From Corynebacterium capitovis DSM 44611 (lineage in GTDB: Bacteria > Actinomycetota > Actinomycetes > Mycobacteriales > Mycobacteriaceae), in contig NZ_CP047117.1 of assembly GCF_030440535.1 (NCBI RefSeq), forward strand, positions 1,426,001 to 1,490,000: a DNA stretch of 64,000 bases. The letters run 5' to 3'. A model generated the notes under the pieces. That model saw nothing but the letters and a program-made list of their open reading frames with translations, had not been told where the DNA came from and did no database searches. Below, in pieces: positions 36,019-45,748 of this stretch (the first letter of the stretch is position 1; each line of letters opens with the position of its first letter). The position numbers and the translations under genes are program-made.

Positions 36019-39000
36019 CTACTCGCTGACGGACACAGTGGCGCGGTCGGGAACTACATCCGAACCCGTAACGGACACCTTTTCGACGTCAAACATCGAG
36101 GAGAGGAAATCGGCCACCCACTGCAGCAGCTCGGTGTCGCGCAGCGTCGGCTGGTTCGCGCCTTTCGCCTCCCGCGGGAAGGGCACCTGCAAGACCTTCG
36201 CCGCCGCCCGGTAGGTCGCTCCGGAGTAAAGTCGCTTCAGTCTAACCAGCTTGGAATCGGACAACTCAACGGGGTGGAACTTGATCCGGGTGCCCTGGGC
36301 GAGGATGTCAGCAACTCCGGCTCGGCGAGCTTGGTGTCGCACGCGAGCGACCTCCATGAGGTGGCGCACCTCGGTGGGCAAGGGCCCGTAGCGGTCCACC
36401 ATTTCTTCGGCGACGGTTGTCAAAGCGGCGTCGTCACGCGCCTCGGCGAGCTTTCGGTACACCTCGAGGCGGAGCCGCTCGGAGTTGATGTACGTGTCGG
36501 GAATGTGGGCGTCGACGGGCAGGTCAACCCGGATTTCCTTCGGCCCTTGGTCGGTGGCGTCGACCGTTTCCCCCTTCAGGAGAGACTTGTAGGTCTGCAC
36601 CGCCTCCCCGACGAGGCGCACGTACATGTCAAAACCGACTCCTGCGATGTGGCCCGACTGCTCGGCGCCGAGGACGTTGCCTGCGCCGCGCATCTCAAGA
36701 TCCTTTTGCGCCACGGCAATGCCGGAACCGAGGTCGTTGTTCTGAGCGATGGTGGCCAGCCGATCGTAGGAGGTTTCGGTGAGGGTCTTGTCCTTCGGGT
36801 AGAGGAAGTACGCGTAGGCGCGGTCGCGGGACCGGCCGACGCGCCCGCGCAGCTGGTGCAGCTGCGACAGGCCCATGTTCTGCGCGTTCTCCACAATCAG
36901 CGTGTTGGCGTTGGCGATGTCTAGGCCCGTCTCCACGATCGTGGTGCAGACAAGCACGTCGTATTCGCGGTCCCAGAAGCCTTGCACGGTGCGCTCCAAC
37001 AACTGTTCCGACATCTGGCCGTGAGCAACGACGACGCGAGCCTCAGGAACCAGCTCACGGAGGTGGGAGGCAGCCTTTTCAATGTCGGAGACCTTGTTGT
37101 GGATGTAGAACACCTGGCCGTCGCGAAGAAGCTCGCGGCGAATGGCTGCGGCGATCTGTTTGTCCTCTTGCGGGCCGACGTAGGTGAGAACGGGGTGGCG
37201 GTCCTCGGGCGGTGTGGTAATCGAAGTCATCTCGCGGATGCCCGTCAGGCTCATCTCGAGGGTGCGCGGGATTGGGGTCGCGGTCATGGTCAGCACGTCG
37301 ACGTGCGACTTGAGCGCTTTGATGTGCTCCTTGTGCTCCACGCCGAAGCGCTGTTCCTCGTCGACGACAACGAGCCCGAGGTTTTTCCACTGCACCCCGG
37401 TCTGCAGCAGCCGGTGGGTGCCAATCACGATGTCGACAGACCCATCTGCCAGCCCGGAGATGATCTCCTTCGCATCGCTTGTCGACGTAAACCGCGACAG
37501 CTCCCTTACGTTCACGCCGAAGCCGTCCATGCGGGAGGTAAACGTCGCAAAGTGCTGCTGGGCGAGCAGCGTCGTGGGCACGAGGACGGCGACCTGGCGG
37601 CCGTCTTGGACCGCCTTGAAGGCGGCTCGAACTGCGACTTCCGTCTTGCCAAAACCCACATCACCGACGATCACCCGGTCCATGGGGGTGGACTTTTCCA
37701 TGTCCTCTTTCACCGCCTCGATGGCGATGAGCTGGTCTTCCGTTTCCACGAAGGGGAAGTTGTCTTCCATCTCGCTCTGCCACGGCGTGTCCGCCGCGAA
37801 CGCGTGGCCGGGCGCTGCCTGGCGCTTGGCGTAGAGCTCGACGAGCTCGCCGGCGATTTCGCGCACGGCGGCGCGAGCTTTGCGCTTGGTGTTCTTCCAG
37901 TCGGAGCCACCCATCTTCGACAGCGACGGCTGCTCACCACCGGAGTACTTGCTCAGCAGATCGAGCGACTCCATCGGCACCCACAGCTGGTCGTTGGGCT
38001 GTCCGCGCTTTGCAGGCTGGTACTCCAGCACGATGTACTCGCGGCGGGAGTCCTCGTCACCGGCTTTGACGGTGCGTTCGGCCATTTTGACGAACTTGCC
38101 GATGCCGTGGGTCTCGTGCACCACGAAGTCACCCGGCTTCAAAGCCAGGGGATCCACCCGGTTGCGGCGCTTCGGTGTGCGGCGTTTCGCTCCCGCGATA
38201 TCGCCGACACGGTTGCCTGTCACGTCCGTTTCTGTGACCACCACGAGGTTGGGTCCGGTGAAAACGAGGCCGGCGTGAGAGAGGGCTTGGTACAGGGTGA
38301 CCTGCCCATCCACCGGCTCCAGCCCCGGGCTGGCGATGCGCGCGGAGACCCCGTGCTCACGCAGGCGTTCCGCCGTCCGCTCCACGGTTCCCTTCGCCGG
38401 GGCAACGAAGGCGGCTCTACCCCGATTTTGCTGCAGGTGGAGCTTAAGCGTGGTGTAGAGCTGCTCGATCGCCTTCGGTTCACCCTTCGGGGCAGGTGCC
38501 GCCTCGAACTCCAGCGGCAGGGTCTGGGAATCATCGGCCGCGAACATGCCGGGAGGGGCGAACGTCCACCATGCGTTGCCGGCGGCGCGCGCCGCGGCTT
38601 CGAGCGACTCGAACGAACGGTACGAGGACGCCGAGACGTCGAGGCCCTCCACCGCGATGGGCCCGTCGGCCCCGATTGCGGCGGCTTCCCACCCCGCGGT
38701 GAGGAACTCCTGGTCTGTCGCTTCCAAGTCCGCCACCCGGGCGCGGACCTTCTCCGGCGAGGTGACCAGCACGATTGACCCGCTGGGCAAGAGCTCGGGC
38801 ACGGCGCGGAAAGGCTGGTCGCTAAGAACCGGGATGAGCGCCTCCATGCCATCGGCGTGCTGCTTTTCAGACACACGGGTGAGCAGGTGCACGAGCGTCG
38901 GGTTGGAGGGGAAATTCCGGGCGAGTTGTTCGGCCCGGGCGGCCACGGCGTCGTCGATAAGAAGCTGGCGCGCGGGGAAAAGTGAAACGCTTTCGATATC

Positions 39001-39630
39001 CTCGATTGTGCGCTGGTCGGCGACCGAAAACGTGCGGATGTCGGTCACCTCATCGCCCCAGAACTCGACGCGGACGGGGTACTCCGCGGTGGTCGGGAAC
39101 ACGTCGATGATCCCGCCGCGGGTGGCAAATTCGCCGCGCTTGGCCACGATATCGACGTGATCATAGGCGTAGATCGTGATGCGCTGTGTGAGATCAGCGA
39201 AGTCGTATTCCTTATCCTTTTGCACCACGATCGGCTCGATGGCGGGTAAAACCGGCTGGCAGGCGGCGCGCGCTGCGGCGACGATGACGCGTGGCATTTC
39301 CCACAGCACCTTTGCTCGGGTGCCGACGACATCCGCGGCCGGGGACAGCCGCTCGTGAGGCAGGGTCTCTAGGGCCGGTAGCTGGGCGACATTCCTCTCG
39401 CCGATCAAAGCCTTGAGCTCCGCGGTGAGGTCCTCTGCCTCGTGGCCGGTCGCCGTGACGAGGAGCACTGGCACCTGACGTGACAGAGCCGCCACGGCCC
39501 AGCTGCGCACCTGGTCAATCCCGGTGATGTGGAGGCGCTCGGAACCTATGTTGCTGACCAACCCTTGGAGCTTTGGGTCCGTCAAAGCTGTGGTCAAAAG
39601 CCCAGCTAGTACGGGCGGAGTCTCCGTCAT
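36019..39630 (-). CDS. mfd: Transcription-repair coupling factor Mfd
   Basis: Mfd removes RNA polymerase stalled at lesions and recruits the UvrABC system. The 1203-residue protein has the UvrB-like N-terminal region, the RNA-polymerase-interacting CarD-like domain starting near residue 490 (LKPGDFVVHETHGIGKF), the translocase with Walker A GDVGFGKTEVAVRAAF (about residue 655), the DEEQ box VVVDEEQRFGVEHKE (about 757), the TRG region RGRVGRSRDRAYAYFLYP, and the C-terminal TRCF domain. ATG at 39630 follows AGGAGA and overlaps the TetR stop (ATGA). This TetR-mfd arrangement is conserved in mycobacteria. Confidence 0.97.
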   Translation of the reverse strand: MTETPPVLAGLLTTALTDPKLQGLVSNIGSERLHITGIDQVRSWAVAALSRQVPVLLVTATGHEAEDLTAELKALIGERNVAQLPALETLPHERLSPAADVVGTRAKVLWEMPRVIVAAARAACQPVLPAIEPIVVQKDKEYDFADLTQRITIYAYDHVDIVAKRGEFATRGGIIDVFPTTAEYPVRVEFWGDEVTDIRTFSVADQRTIEDIESVSLFPARQLLIDDAVAARAEQLARNFPSNPTLVHLLTRVSEKQHADGMEALIPVLSDQPFRAVPELLPSGSIVLVTSPEKVRARVADLEATDQEFLTAGWEAAAIGADGPIAVEGLDVSASSYRSFESLEAAARAAGNAWWTFAPPGMFAADDSQTLPLEFEAAPAPKGEPKAIEQLYTTLKLHLQQNRGRAAFVAPAKGTVERTAERLREHGVSARIASPGLEPVDGQVTLYQALSHAGLVFTGPNLVVVTETDVTGNRVGDIAGAKRRTPKRRNRVDPLALKPGDFVVHETHGIGKFVKMAERTVKAGDEDSRREYIVLEYQPAKRGQPNDQLWVPMESLDLLSKYSGGEQPSLSKMGGSDWKNTKRKARAAVREIAGELVELYAKRQAAPGHAFAADTPWQSEMEDNFPFVETEDQLIAIEAVKEDMEKSTPMDRVIVGDVGFGKTEVAVRAAFKAVQDGRQVAVLVPTTLLAQQHFATFTSRMDGFGVNVRELSRFTSTSDAKEIISGLADGSVDIVIGTHRLLQTGVQWKNLGLVVVDEEQRFGVEHKEHIKALKSHVDVLTMTATPIPRTLEMSLTGIREMTSITTPPEDRHPVLTYVGPQEDKQIAAAIRRELLRDGQVFYIHNKVSDIEKAASHLRELVPEARVVVAHGQMSEQLLERTVQGFWDREYDVLVCTTIVETGLDIANANTLIVENAQNMGLSQLHQLRGRVGRSRDRAYAYFLYPKDKTLTETSYDRLATIAQNNDLGSGIAVAQKDLEMRGAGNVLGAEQSGHIAGVGFDMYVRLVGEAVQTYKSLLKGETVDATDQGPKEIRVDLPVDAHIPDTYINSERLRLEVYRKLAEARDDAALTTVAEEMVDRYGPLPTEVRHLMEVARVRHQARRAGVADILAQGTRIKFHPVELSDSKLVRLKRLYSGATYRAAAKVLQVPFPREAKGANQPTLRDTELLQWVADFLSSMFDVEKVSVTGSDVVPDRATVSVSE

Positions 39631-40262
39631 GCACCTTCTCCTGCGATGTTGTGTGCGGTAGTAGCTTCGATCTTCGGCTGAGCCTCCATCCCCTTCAACC
39701 CGTTCCAGGCTAAGTTGGAGATGTGTGCGGCGACCGCGAACTTGTCCGGGGAGCGCTGATCCAGCCACCACAATGCTGTGTGCGACGCTGTGCCCACCAA
39801 CGCTTGGGCGTAGAGGGGAGCGACGGACTTATCCAGGCCACGGTGCTCGAAAGCGGCGCCCAGAAATCCTGACACCTGCTCGACCGAGCGTTGCAACATA
39901 GTGGTGAACATCCGCTCCTCCCCCGGCACCTGGCTGTGGACGAGAATGACAAAGCCGTCCGTGTTCTCTTCCACGAACGTCAGCAGAGAGACAATCCCGC
40001 CCTCGATGCGCTCGCGCCACCGACCATGGGAGATTGAATCCAGGATCATGGACTCTAGCGTTTTCGCGTCGGCATCCACAATCGCCTTGAACAAGCCTTC
40101 CTTTCCCCCGAAGTGCTCGTAGATGACGGGTTTGGACACCCCAGCACGCGTGGCAATCTCTTCGACCGAGGTGCCGTCAAAGCCGCGTTCCGCGAAAGCG
40201 GCGCGGCCAATATCCATGAGTTGAGCACGGCGCTGAGAGCCGGTCATCCGCTGGCGAGCCAT
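39627..40262 (-). CDS. TetR/AcrR family regulator upstream of mfd
   Basis: The 211-residue protein has an N-terminal helix-turn-helix (about residues 10-60) with FDGTSVEEIATRAGVSKPVIYEHFGGKEGLF. The C-terminal domain ends with a helical segment containing LWWLDQRSPDKFAVAAHISNLAWNGL. It is translationally coupled to mfd (ATGA), so it may be autoregulatory and set mfd levels; its ligand is unknown. ATG at 40262 gives MARQRMTGSQRRAQLMDIGRA. It is divergent from tRNA-Gln. Confidence 0.92.
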   Translation of the reverse strand: MARQRMTGSQRRAQLMDIGRAAFAERGFDGTSVEEIATRAGVSKPVIYEHFGGKEGLFKAIVDADAKTLESMILDSISHGRWRERIEGGIVSLLTFVEENTDGFVILVHSQVPGEERMFTTMLQRSVEQVSGFLGAAFEHRGLDKSVAPLYAQALVGTASHTALWWLDQRSPDKFAVAAHISNLAWNGLKGMEAQPKIEATTAHNIAGEGA

Positions 40263-40322
40263 GGAGTACACCTTACGTTCCCCGTGCCCCCACCGCGGAT
40301 TAGGGTTTGGGGGAAGATGCGC

Positions 40323-40328
40323 TACACT
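40323..40328 (+). promoter_or_regulatory. -10 box TACACT of the tRNA-Gln gene
   Basis: TACACT lies 12 nt upstream of the tRNA-Gln 5' end. A weak -35 candidate, TTAGGG, is 17 nt further upstream, close to the start of the divergent TetR gene. Confidence 0.5.
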
Positions 40329-40340
40329 TAGCACTCGCAT

Positions 40341-40412
40341 TTCCCCATGGTGTAATTGGCAACACTACGGTTTTTGGTACCGTCATTCTAGGTTCGAGTC
40401 CTGGTGGGGAAG
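40341..40412 (+). tRNA. tRNA-Gln (anticodon UUG)
   Basis: The 72-nt gene forms acceptor TTCCCCA/TGGGGAA, D arm with TGGTGTAATTGGCAACAC, anticodon stem ACGGT/ACCGT with loop TTTTGGT (anticodon TTG), T arm CTAGG-TTCGAGT-CCTGG, and discriminator G. The U1-A72 pair and G73 are tRNA-Gln identity features. CCA is not encoded. CTTTTT follows directly and may end the transcript within 10 nt. Confidence 0.95.
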
Positions 40413-40416
40413 CTTT

Positions 40417-41913
40417 TTAGTGGTGATGCGCCCCCGCCAGTTGGACCTCCTGATCCGGCTCAGCCACCACGAACTGCCCCATCATCCCCTCGTCTTCGTG
40501 GAAGAGCATGTGGCAGTGAAACATGTACGCCAGCATGGGGTCCGGGTAATACCCGATGTCGACCAGCAGTATCAGCGTCGACAGCGGCGGGACGTAGACG
40601 GTGTCGTGCCAGCCGGCCGTGAACTCCATCTCGCTGCCATCGGCGTTGTCCACCATGAAGCGCGCGTTGTGCACGTGGAAGTTGTGTGGCCAGTCCGAGT
40701 TTTCGTTGGTCACTCGCCACACCTCGATGCCTGGGCGATCGATGACGAAGTCGACACGGTTCATGTCCATCGATTGCTCGTTGATCTGGAAACCGTTGAG
40801 CCGGAACTCACGCTCGGTCGCGCCCGTTGCATCAGGCTTCTCGACGCTCACCAGCTGCCCCGGAACGGCACCCAACTCCGGCGCCGACTCGTCTGGGGCA
40901 ACGATTGTCAGCAGGTCGAAGGTGTCTTTGAGCCCGAAGCCGTTTGCGGTCTCCCCTTTCTCGAGACCCCCGTTGTCGGGGACACCGTCCGAGCGCAGCG
41001 TCAGGTCCTTGCCGGGTTCCAACTCGACGAGAATCTCCGCGCGCTCGCCCGGGCTGAGCAAGATGGCGTCGACTTCCGCGGGGGCGTCGAGGAGACCCTG
41101 GTCCGTGGCGATGACACGGAAAGGCACTCCTAGCGTCAGGTGGTGGAAGCGCATCGTCGCGCCGTTGACAAGCCGCAGTCGGATGCGGCGAGTCGTCGCA
41201 GTAAAGCGGGGCTTGGTAATGCCGTTGATCACCGGGGTCGTTCCGAGCAGCCCATAGGTGGTGTCGATCGTCTCGTCGAGCTGGTTGTCCTCAGTGAACT
41301 TCGCGTCCGTGATGATGACGGGAATATCGTCTTCCCCGTAGGCGTGGGGTAGGTCCAACGCGTCTGATTCATCGTCCGCGATGACAATCCCACCGGCGAG
41401 TCCCCTATACGCGTGAAGGGCGGACACCTCGTGCGGGTGAGGGTGGTACCAGCACGTCGCGGCCGCTTGGTCGACGGTCCAGGTGGGTGACCAGCTCTCC
41501 CCCGGCGCGAATGCGAGCGCCGGCCCGCCATCGGCGGCAGCCGGCAGGTGCAGACCATGCCAGTGGACGACGGTCGGCTCGGTGACGTTGTTGCGCACCG
41601 TCATTTCAATCGTCTCACCCCGGCGCATGTACAACGTCGGGCCGAGGAATGAGCCATTGAACCCCCATGTGTTTGTGATGACCCCGGGGAGGATTTCGGC
41701 CTGACCCGTCTGGGCGGTGAGCTCGAACCGTCGTGTGGTGCCGGTCAACTCTCCCTCGTAGAGGGGTGGAATGGGCAAGTCTCGCGCCTCCTCGCGCGCT
41801 CCTCTCGGAGCCTCCTGACCGCGTCGCGCGCCCCCTTCTCCAGCACAGGCGGCTACGACGCCCGCGGTAGCAATGAGCATTCCCCGGAAAAAGGTTCTGC
41901 GTGTAAGGGCCAT
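40417..41913 (-). CDS. Multicopper oxidase, Tat-exported lipoprotein
   Basis: The 498-residue protein starts MALTRRTFFRGMLIATAG, a twin-arginine signal, followed by AACAG with a possible lipobox Cys near residue 24. The four copper-binding clusters are complete: HWHGLHLP (about residue 118), WYHPHPHE (about 160), DWPHNFHVHNARF and HCHMLFHEDEGMMGQFVV near the C-terminus with the type 1 Cys-His pair. It most resembles CueO/laccase-like oxidases that detoxify Cu(I) or oxidise phenols. No copper regulator or copper exporter gene is adjacent. AGGAGTG lies upstream of the ATG. Confidence 0.93.
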   Translation of the reverse strand: MALTRRTFFRGMLIATAGVVAACAGEGGARRGQEAPRGAREEARDLPIPPLYEGELTGTTRRFELTAQTGQAEILPGVITNTWGFNGSFLGPTLYMRRGETIEMTVRNNVTEPTVVHWHGLHLPAAADGGPALAFAPGESWSPTWTVDQAAATCWYHPHPHEVSALHAYRGLAGGIVIADDESDALDLPHAYGEDDIPVIITDAKFTEDNQLDETIDTTYGLLGTTPVINGITKPRFTATTRRIRLRLVNGATMRFHHLTLGVPFRVIATDQGLLDAPAEVDAILLSPGERAEILVELEPGKDLTLRSDGVPDNGGLEKGETANGFGLKDTFDLLTIVAPDESAPELGAVPGQLVSVEKPDATGATEREFRLNGFQINEQSMDMNRVDFVIDRPGIEVWRVTNENSDWPHNFHVHNARFMVDNADGSEMEFTAGWHDTVYVPPLSTLILLVDIGYYPDPMLAYMFHCHMLFHEDEGMMGQFVVAEPDQEVQLAGAHHH

Positions 41914-41987
41914 GGGGCATCACTCCTGAATCGGTTAGCTCATACTTACCGGGTAGCGCTTCCATCTCGACCCTACTATCAGGTCTT

Positions 41988-43232
41988 ATGGACACAACCG
42001 GCAGCGATGCCCTGGAGAGCCGCAACGCCCGGCGCTTCATTTGGGCGAACGGGTTACAGGGCGTGGGCGATCAAGTTGTCGCAGGCAAGACCGTTCTCCC
42101 GTGGGTGTTTACCGCTGCGGGTGTGCCGGCGGTTTTTACCGCTTTCCTCGTCCCCATCCGCGAAGCGGGTTCGATGCTCCCCCAGGCTGCCTTGACCCCG
42201 TGGGTCGCGTCGGCCAAGTCCCGCACTCGGTTGTGGATCATCGGCTCGCTCGGCCAAGCACTCGCCGCCGCCGCGATCGCCGTCGCCGCACTTCTTCTCG
42301 ACGGCATCGCCCTGGGTTCCGCTGTTGTCCTCTTCCTGGCCATCCAGGCCGTGTTCCGCGCGCTGTGCTCCATCGCCGGCAAAGACGTGCAAGGCAGGAC
42401 GATCAGTAAAGGCCGACGCGGTGAGGTTACCGGCCGTGCCACCGCGCTGACCGGCGCGGCGACGCTAGTGATCGGTTTCGGCCTGTCCGCGGTACCCGAT
42501 AGCGCCCCGCGCTGGGTCGTCGCCGCCCTGCTCGGCGGGGGTGCCGCCACGTGGGCATTCGCCGCTATTGTCTTCGCAGGGGTGCGCGAACCCGTGGCGA
42601 AAGGCCGGCCGAGCTCGACCGACGGGCACAACTGGCTGGCGGAAACTCTGGCGTTGTTGCGGGAGGACCGGAAGGTGCGGTCCTTTCTCCTCGTCCGTTC
42701 GCTCATGCTGGTGACCGCCCTATCCACTCCGTTCATCGTCGTCCTCGCCCACGAGTCGGGACAGGACTTGACGGGGCTTGGCGCATTCGTCGTCGCCTCG
42801 GGCGGTGCCTCGCTCCTCGGGGGCCGCGTGTCCGGGTGGTGGTCGGATGTCTCATCCAAGCAGGCGATGGCCTGGAGTGCAGGGGCGGCCTCGGTGGTGC
42901 TCGTGATTCTCGTGGCGAGCGCCCGGTGGGCGTCGTCAAGCGTGAATGCGTGGGTGATGCCACTGGGGTTTTTCCTGGTGAACCTCGCGCACACGACCGT
43001 GCGGGTGAGCCGCAAAACATACCTCGTGGACATGGCGGAAGGCGACCGCCGAACACTCATCACGGGAGCGTCGAACACCGTCATGGGTGTCGTGCTGCTC
43101 GTCGTGGGCGGGTTGTCCTCACTGGTCTCGACGATTGGTACACAGGAAACACTCGTTTTCCTCGCGGCCCTCGGCGCTGCAGGAGTGGTCGGTGCGGGCA
43201 GGCTGGAAGACGTGTCCGGGGGTCGGGGCTAG
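41988..43232 (+). CDS. MFS transporter of unknown substrate
   Basis: The 414-residue protein has about 11-12 hydrophobic helices and the general MFS form, with a cytoplasmic loop near residues 195-215 and SKQAMAWSAGAASVVLVI in the second half. It starts with RFIWANGLQGVGDQVVAGKTVLPWVF; the family motif A is weak. I cannot assign a substrate. Its ATG has TACTAT 8 nt upstream. It is divergent from the multicopper oxidase, with 74 nt between them, and ends 71 nt before glmU. Confidence 0.8.
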   Translation: MDTTGSDALESRNARRFIWANGLQGVGDQVVAGKTVLPWVFTAAGVPAVFTAFLVPIREAGSMLPQAALTPWVASAKSRTRLWIIGSLGQALAAAAIAVAALLLDGIALGSAVVLFLAIQAVFRALCSIAGKDVQGRTISKGRRGEVTGRATALTGAATLVIGFGLSAVPDSAPRWVVAALLGGGAATWAFAAIVFAGVREPVAKGRPSSTDGHNWLAETLALLREDRKVRSFLLVRSLMLVTALSTPFIVVLAHESGQDLTGLGAFVVASGGASLLGGRVSGWWSDVSSKQAMAWSAGAASVVLVILVASARWASSSVNAWVMPLGFFLVNLAHTTVRVSRKTYLVDMAEGDRRTLITGASNTVMGVVLLVVGGLSSLVSTIGTQETLVFLAALGAAGVVGAGRLEDVSGGRG

Positions 43233-43303
43233 ACGTTATGCTTGTTTTTGCTCAGCCGCGAGATGCGCGGCTCTCTTATTGAAATTCGAAGGAGATCTCC
43301 CGA

Positions 43304-44743
43304 GTGCCTTCCACTTCCGAATGTGCCATCGTGGTCCTCGCGGCGGGCGCAGGAACCCGCATGAAATCGGACCGGCAGAAGACTCTGCACGAAATCGGCG
43401 GGCGAAGCCTGTTGTCGCATTCCCTGCACGCGGCAGCATCCATCTCGCCGACGCACTTGGTCACCGTGGTGGGGCACCAGCGCGACCAGGTTTCCCCCGC
43501 CGTTGAGGAGATCGCGCGCCAGCTTGACACTGACATTTTGCAGGCAGTGCAAGAGGAACAGAAAGGCACCGGCCACGCTGTCCAGGTGGGTCTTGCCGCT
43601 CTGCCCCAGTTCGAGGGCACTGTTGTGGTTACCAACGGCGACGTGCCGCTGCTGACCGGGGAGACAATCCAATCTCTTATCGACGCGCACCGTGCTGCCT
43701 CAGCAGCGGTGACCGTCCTTACCCTCGATTTAGATGACCCGACAGGCTACGGGCGGATCATCCGCAACGCGGAAGGGGGCGTGGAGAAGATTGTCGAGGA
43801 AAAGGATGCCGACGATATCCAAAAGAGCGTCTCCGAGGTCAACTCGGGCGTGTTCGCCTTCGATGCCGCGGTGCTTCGCGACGCGCTGACCCGTCTGACG
43901 ACCGATAACGCCCAGGGCGAGCTCTACATCACCGACGTGCTAGCCATCGCCCGCGGCGACGGGAACACGGTCAGTGCGTTTACCGCCCCTGACGCCCGCG
44001 AGTTGGCCGGTGTCAACGACCGCGCCCAACTCGCCACGGCAGGCAAGGAGCTCAACCGCCGCCTCGTGCTGCGCTTCATGCACGGTGGTGCGACCATCGT
44101 CGACCCCGCGACCACGTGGATCGGTGCAGACGTCGAAATCGGACGCGACGTGACCATTCACCCGAACACGCAGCTGTGGGGCTCCACCGTCATCGGCGAC
44201 GGTGCCGTTATCGGGCCGGACACCACGTTGACCGACATGGAGGTGGGGCCCCGCGCCTCGGTGGTAAGGACCCAGGGAGAGCTCAGCGTGATTGGTGCCG
44301 ACGCCACCGTCGGCCCGTTCACCTACCTCCGCCCGGGCACAGAGCTGGGCGAAGGAGGCAAACTCGGTGGTTTCGTCGAGTCGAAGAACGCCAAGATCGG
44401 CCCGGGGTCGAAGGTGCCACACCTGACCTACATCGGTGACGCGACCGTGGGGCGCGAGTCCAACATCGGCGCATCGAGCGTTTTCGCCAACTTTGACGGC
44501 GTGAATAAGCACCACACCACGATCGGTGATTACGTCCGCACCGGCTCCGACACGATGTTTGTTGCCCCAGTCAACGTCGGTGATGGGGCGTACACAGGCG
44601 CGGGTACAGTAGTGACGAAGGATGTTCCCGCGGGCGCGCTTGCTATCAAGGAGGGGCGCCAGCGCAACATCGAGGGCTGGGTGGAGAAGAACCGCCCCGG
44701 AACCGACGCGGCCCAGGCTGCCCAGAAAGCACGGGAGAACTAA
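43304..44743 (+). CDS. glmU: Bifunctional GlcNAc-1-P uridyltransferase/GlcN-1-P acetyltransferase
   Basis: GlmU makes UDP-GlcNAc for peptidoglycan and lipid-linked sugars. The 479-residue protein has the N-terminal nucleotidyltransferase motif [24 protein letters not shown] (about residues 10-33) and the TNGDVPLL metal site (about 109). The C-terminal left-handed beta-helix hexapeptide domain contains [30 protein letters not shown] (about 339-368) and the acetyltransferase Lys-Tyr region [14 protein letters not shown] at 43304 is preceded by GAAGGAGA. prs follows 7 nt after the stop in one operon. Confidence 0.97.
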   Translation: MPSTSECAIVVLAAGAGTRMKSDRQKTLHEIGGRSLLSHSLHAAASISPTHLVTVVGHQRDQVSPAVEEIARQLDTDILQAVQEEQKGTGHAVQVGLAALPQFEGTVVVTNGDVPLLTGETIQSLIDAHRAASAAVTVLTLDLDDPTGYGRIIRNAEGGVEKIVEEKDADDIQKSVSEVNSGVFAFDAAVLRDALTRLTTDNAQGELYITDVLAIARGDGNTVSAFTAPDARELAGVNDRAQLATAGKELNRRLVLRFMHGGATIVDPATTWIGADVEIGRDVTIHPNTQLWGSTVIGDGAVIGPDTTLTDMEVGPRASVVRTQGELSVIGADATVGPFTYLRPGTELGEGGKLGGFVESKNAKIGPGSKVPHLTYIGDATVGRESNIGASSVFANFDGVNKHHTTIGDYVRTGSDTMFVAPVNVGDGAYTGAGTVVTKDVPAGALAIKEGRQRNIEGWVEKNRPGTDAAQAAQKAREN

Positions 44744-44750
44744 GAAAACT

Positions 44751-45728
44751 ATGACCGGATACTCCACCGAGAGCCACAAAAACCTCAAGCTGTTTTCGGG
44801 CCGCGCCCACCCAGCGCTCGCCGAAGCAGTCTCCAGCGAGCTGGGCATCGAGCTGGTCCCCACCACCGCGCGCGACTTCGCCAACGGCGAGATCTTCATC
44901 CGCTTCGAAGAGTCCGTCCGAGGCTCCGACTGCTTCGTCATGCAGTCTCACACGCAGCCCCTGAACAAGTGGCTGATGGAGCAGCTCATCATGATCGACG
45001 CGCTCAAACGTGGCTCCGCCAAACGCATCACGGCGATTCTGCCGTTCTACCCCTACGCCCGTCAGGATAAGAAGCACCGCGGCCGCGAGCCGATCTCCGC
45101 CCGCCTCGTCGCAGACCTGCTCAGCGCCGCGGGCGCGGACCGCATCGTGTCCGTCGACCTGCACACGGATCAGATCCAGGGCTTCTTCGATGGGCCGGTG
45201 GATCACATGCACGCGATGCCGATCCTCACCGACTACATTGCCTCGAAGTACTCGCTGAGCAACCTCTGCGTTGTTTCCCCCGACGCGGGCCGCGTGAAGT
45301 CCGCCGAGAAGTGGGCAAACACTCTTGGCGACGCCCCGATGGCGTTCGTCCACAAGACCCGCGACATCGATGCTGCGAACCAGGTGGTGTCCAACCGCGT
45401 CGTCGGTGACGTCGAGGGCAAGGACTGCATCCTCATGGACGACATGATCGACACCGGCGGAACCATCTCGGGTGCCGTCGGCGTGCTCAAGGATGCGGGA
45501 GCGAAATCGGTGCTGATCGCCTGCACCCACGGAGTCTTCTCCGACCCCGCCCGCGAGCGCCTGAGCCAGTGCGGCGCGGAAGAGGTCATCACCACCGACA
45601 CGCTGCCCCAGGACACGGAGGGCTGGGACAACCTCACCGTGCTGTCGATCGCTCCTCTGCTGGCGAAGACGATCCGCGAGATCTTCGAAAATGGCTCGGT
45701 GACCACGCTTTTCGAAGGCCAAGCCTAG
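44751..45728 (+). CDS. prs: Ribose-phosphate pyrophosphokinase (PRPP synthetase)
   Basis: Prs transfers pyrophosphate from ATP to ribose 5-phosphate, giving PRPP for nucleotides, His, Trp and, in actinobacteria, decaprenyl-phospho-arabinose. The 325-residue class I enzyme shows KLFSGRAHPALAEAVSSELG, the ATP-loop FYPYARQDKKHRGREPISARL (about residues 100-120), VDLHTDQIQGFF (metal and catalytic His) and the PRPP motif MDDMIDTGGTISGAV (about 229-243). It lies just behind glmU and ends at a hairpin at 45728. Confidence 0.97.
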   Translation: MTGYSTESHKNLKLFSGRAHPALAEAVSSELGIELVPTTARDFANGEIFIRFEESVRGSDCFVMQSHTQPLNKWLMEQLIMIDALKRGSAKRITAILPFYPYARQDKKHRGREPISARLVADLLSAAGADRIVSVDLHTDQIQGFFDGPVDHMHAMPILTDYIASKYSLSNLCVVSPDAGRVKSAEKWANTLGDAPMAFVHKTRDIDAANQVVSNRVVGDVEGKDCILMDDMIDTGGTISGAVGVLKDAGAKSVLIACTHGVFSDPARERLSQCGAEEVITTDTLPQDTEGWDNLTVLSIAPLLAKTIREIFENGSVTTLFEGQA

Positions 45729-45748
45729 GCAAGGTGAGGGCCCTTGCC
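45728..45748 (+). terminator. Hairpin terminator after prs
   Basis: GGCAAGG (45728-45734) pairs with CCTTGCC (45742-45748) across a 7-nt loop, beginning at the last base of the prs stop codon. There is no T run, as often in high-GC actinobacteria. Confidence 0.55.

Noticed and set aside
36982..38778. A 598-codon plus-strand open frame opposite mfd
   Set aside because: It is a high-GC antisense shadow: the minus frame has complete Mfd domains, and the plus frame has no recognisable family, start signal or lipid, membrane or enzyme motif.
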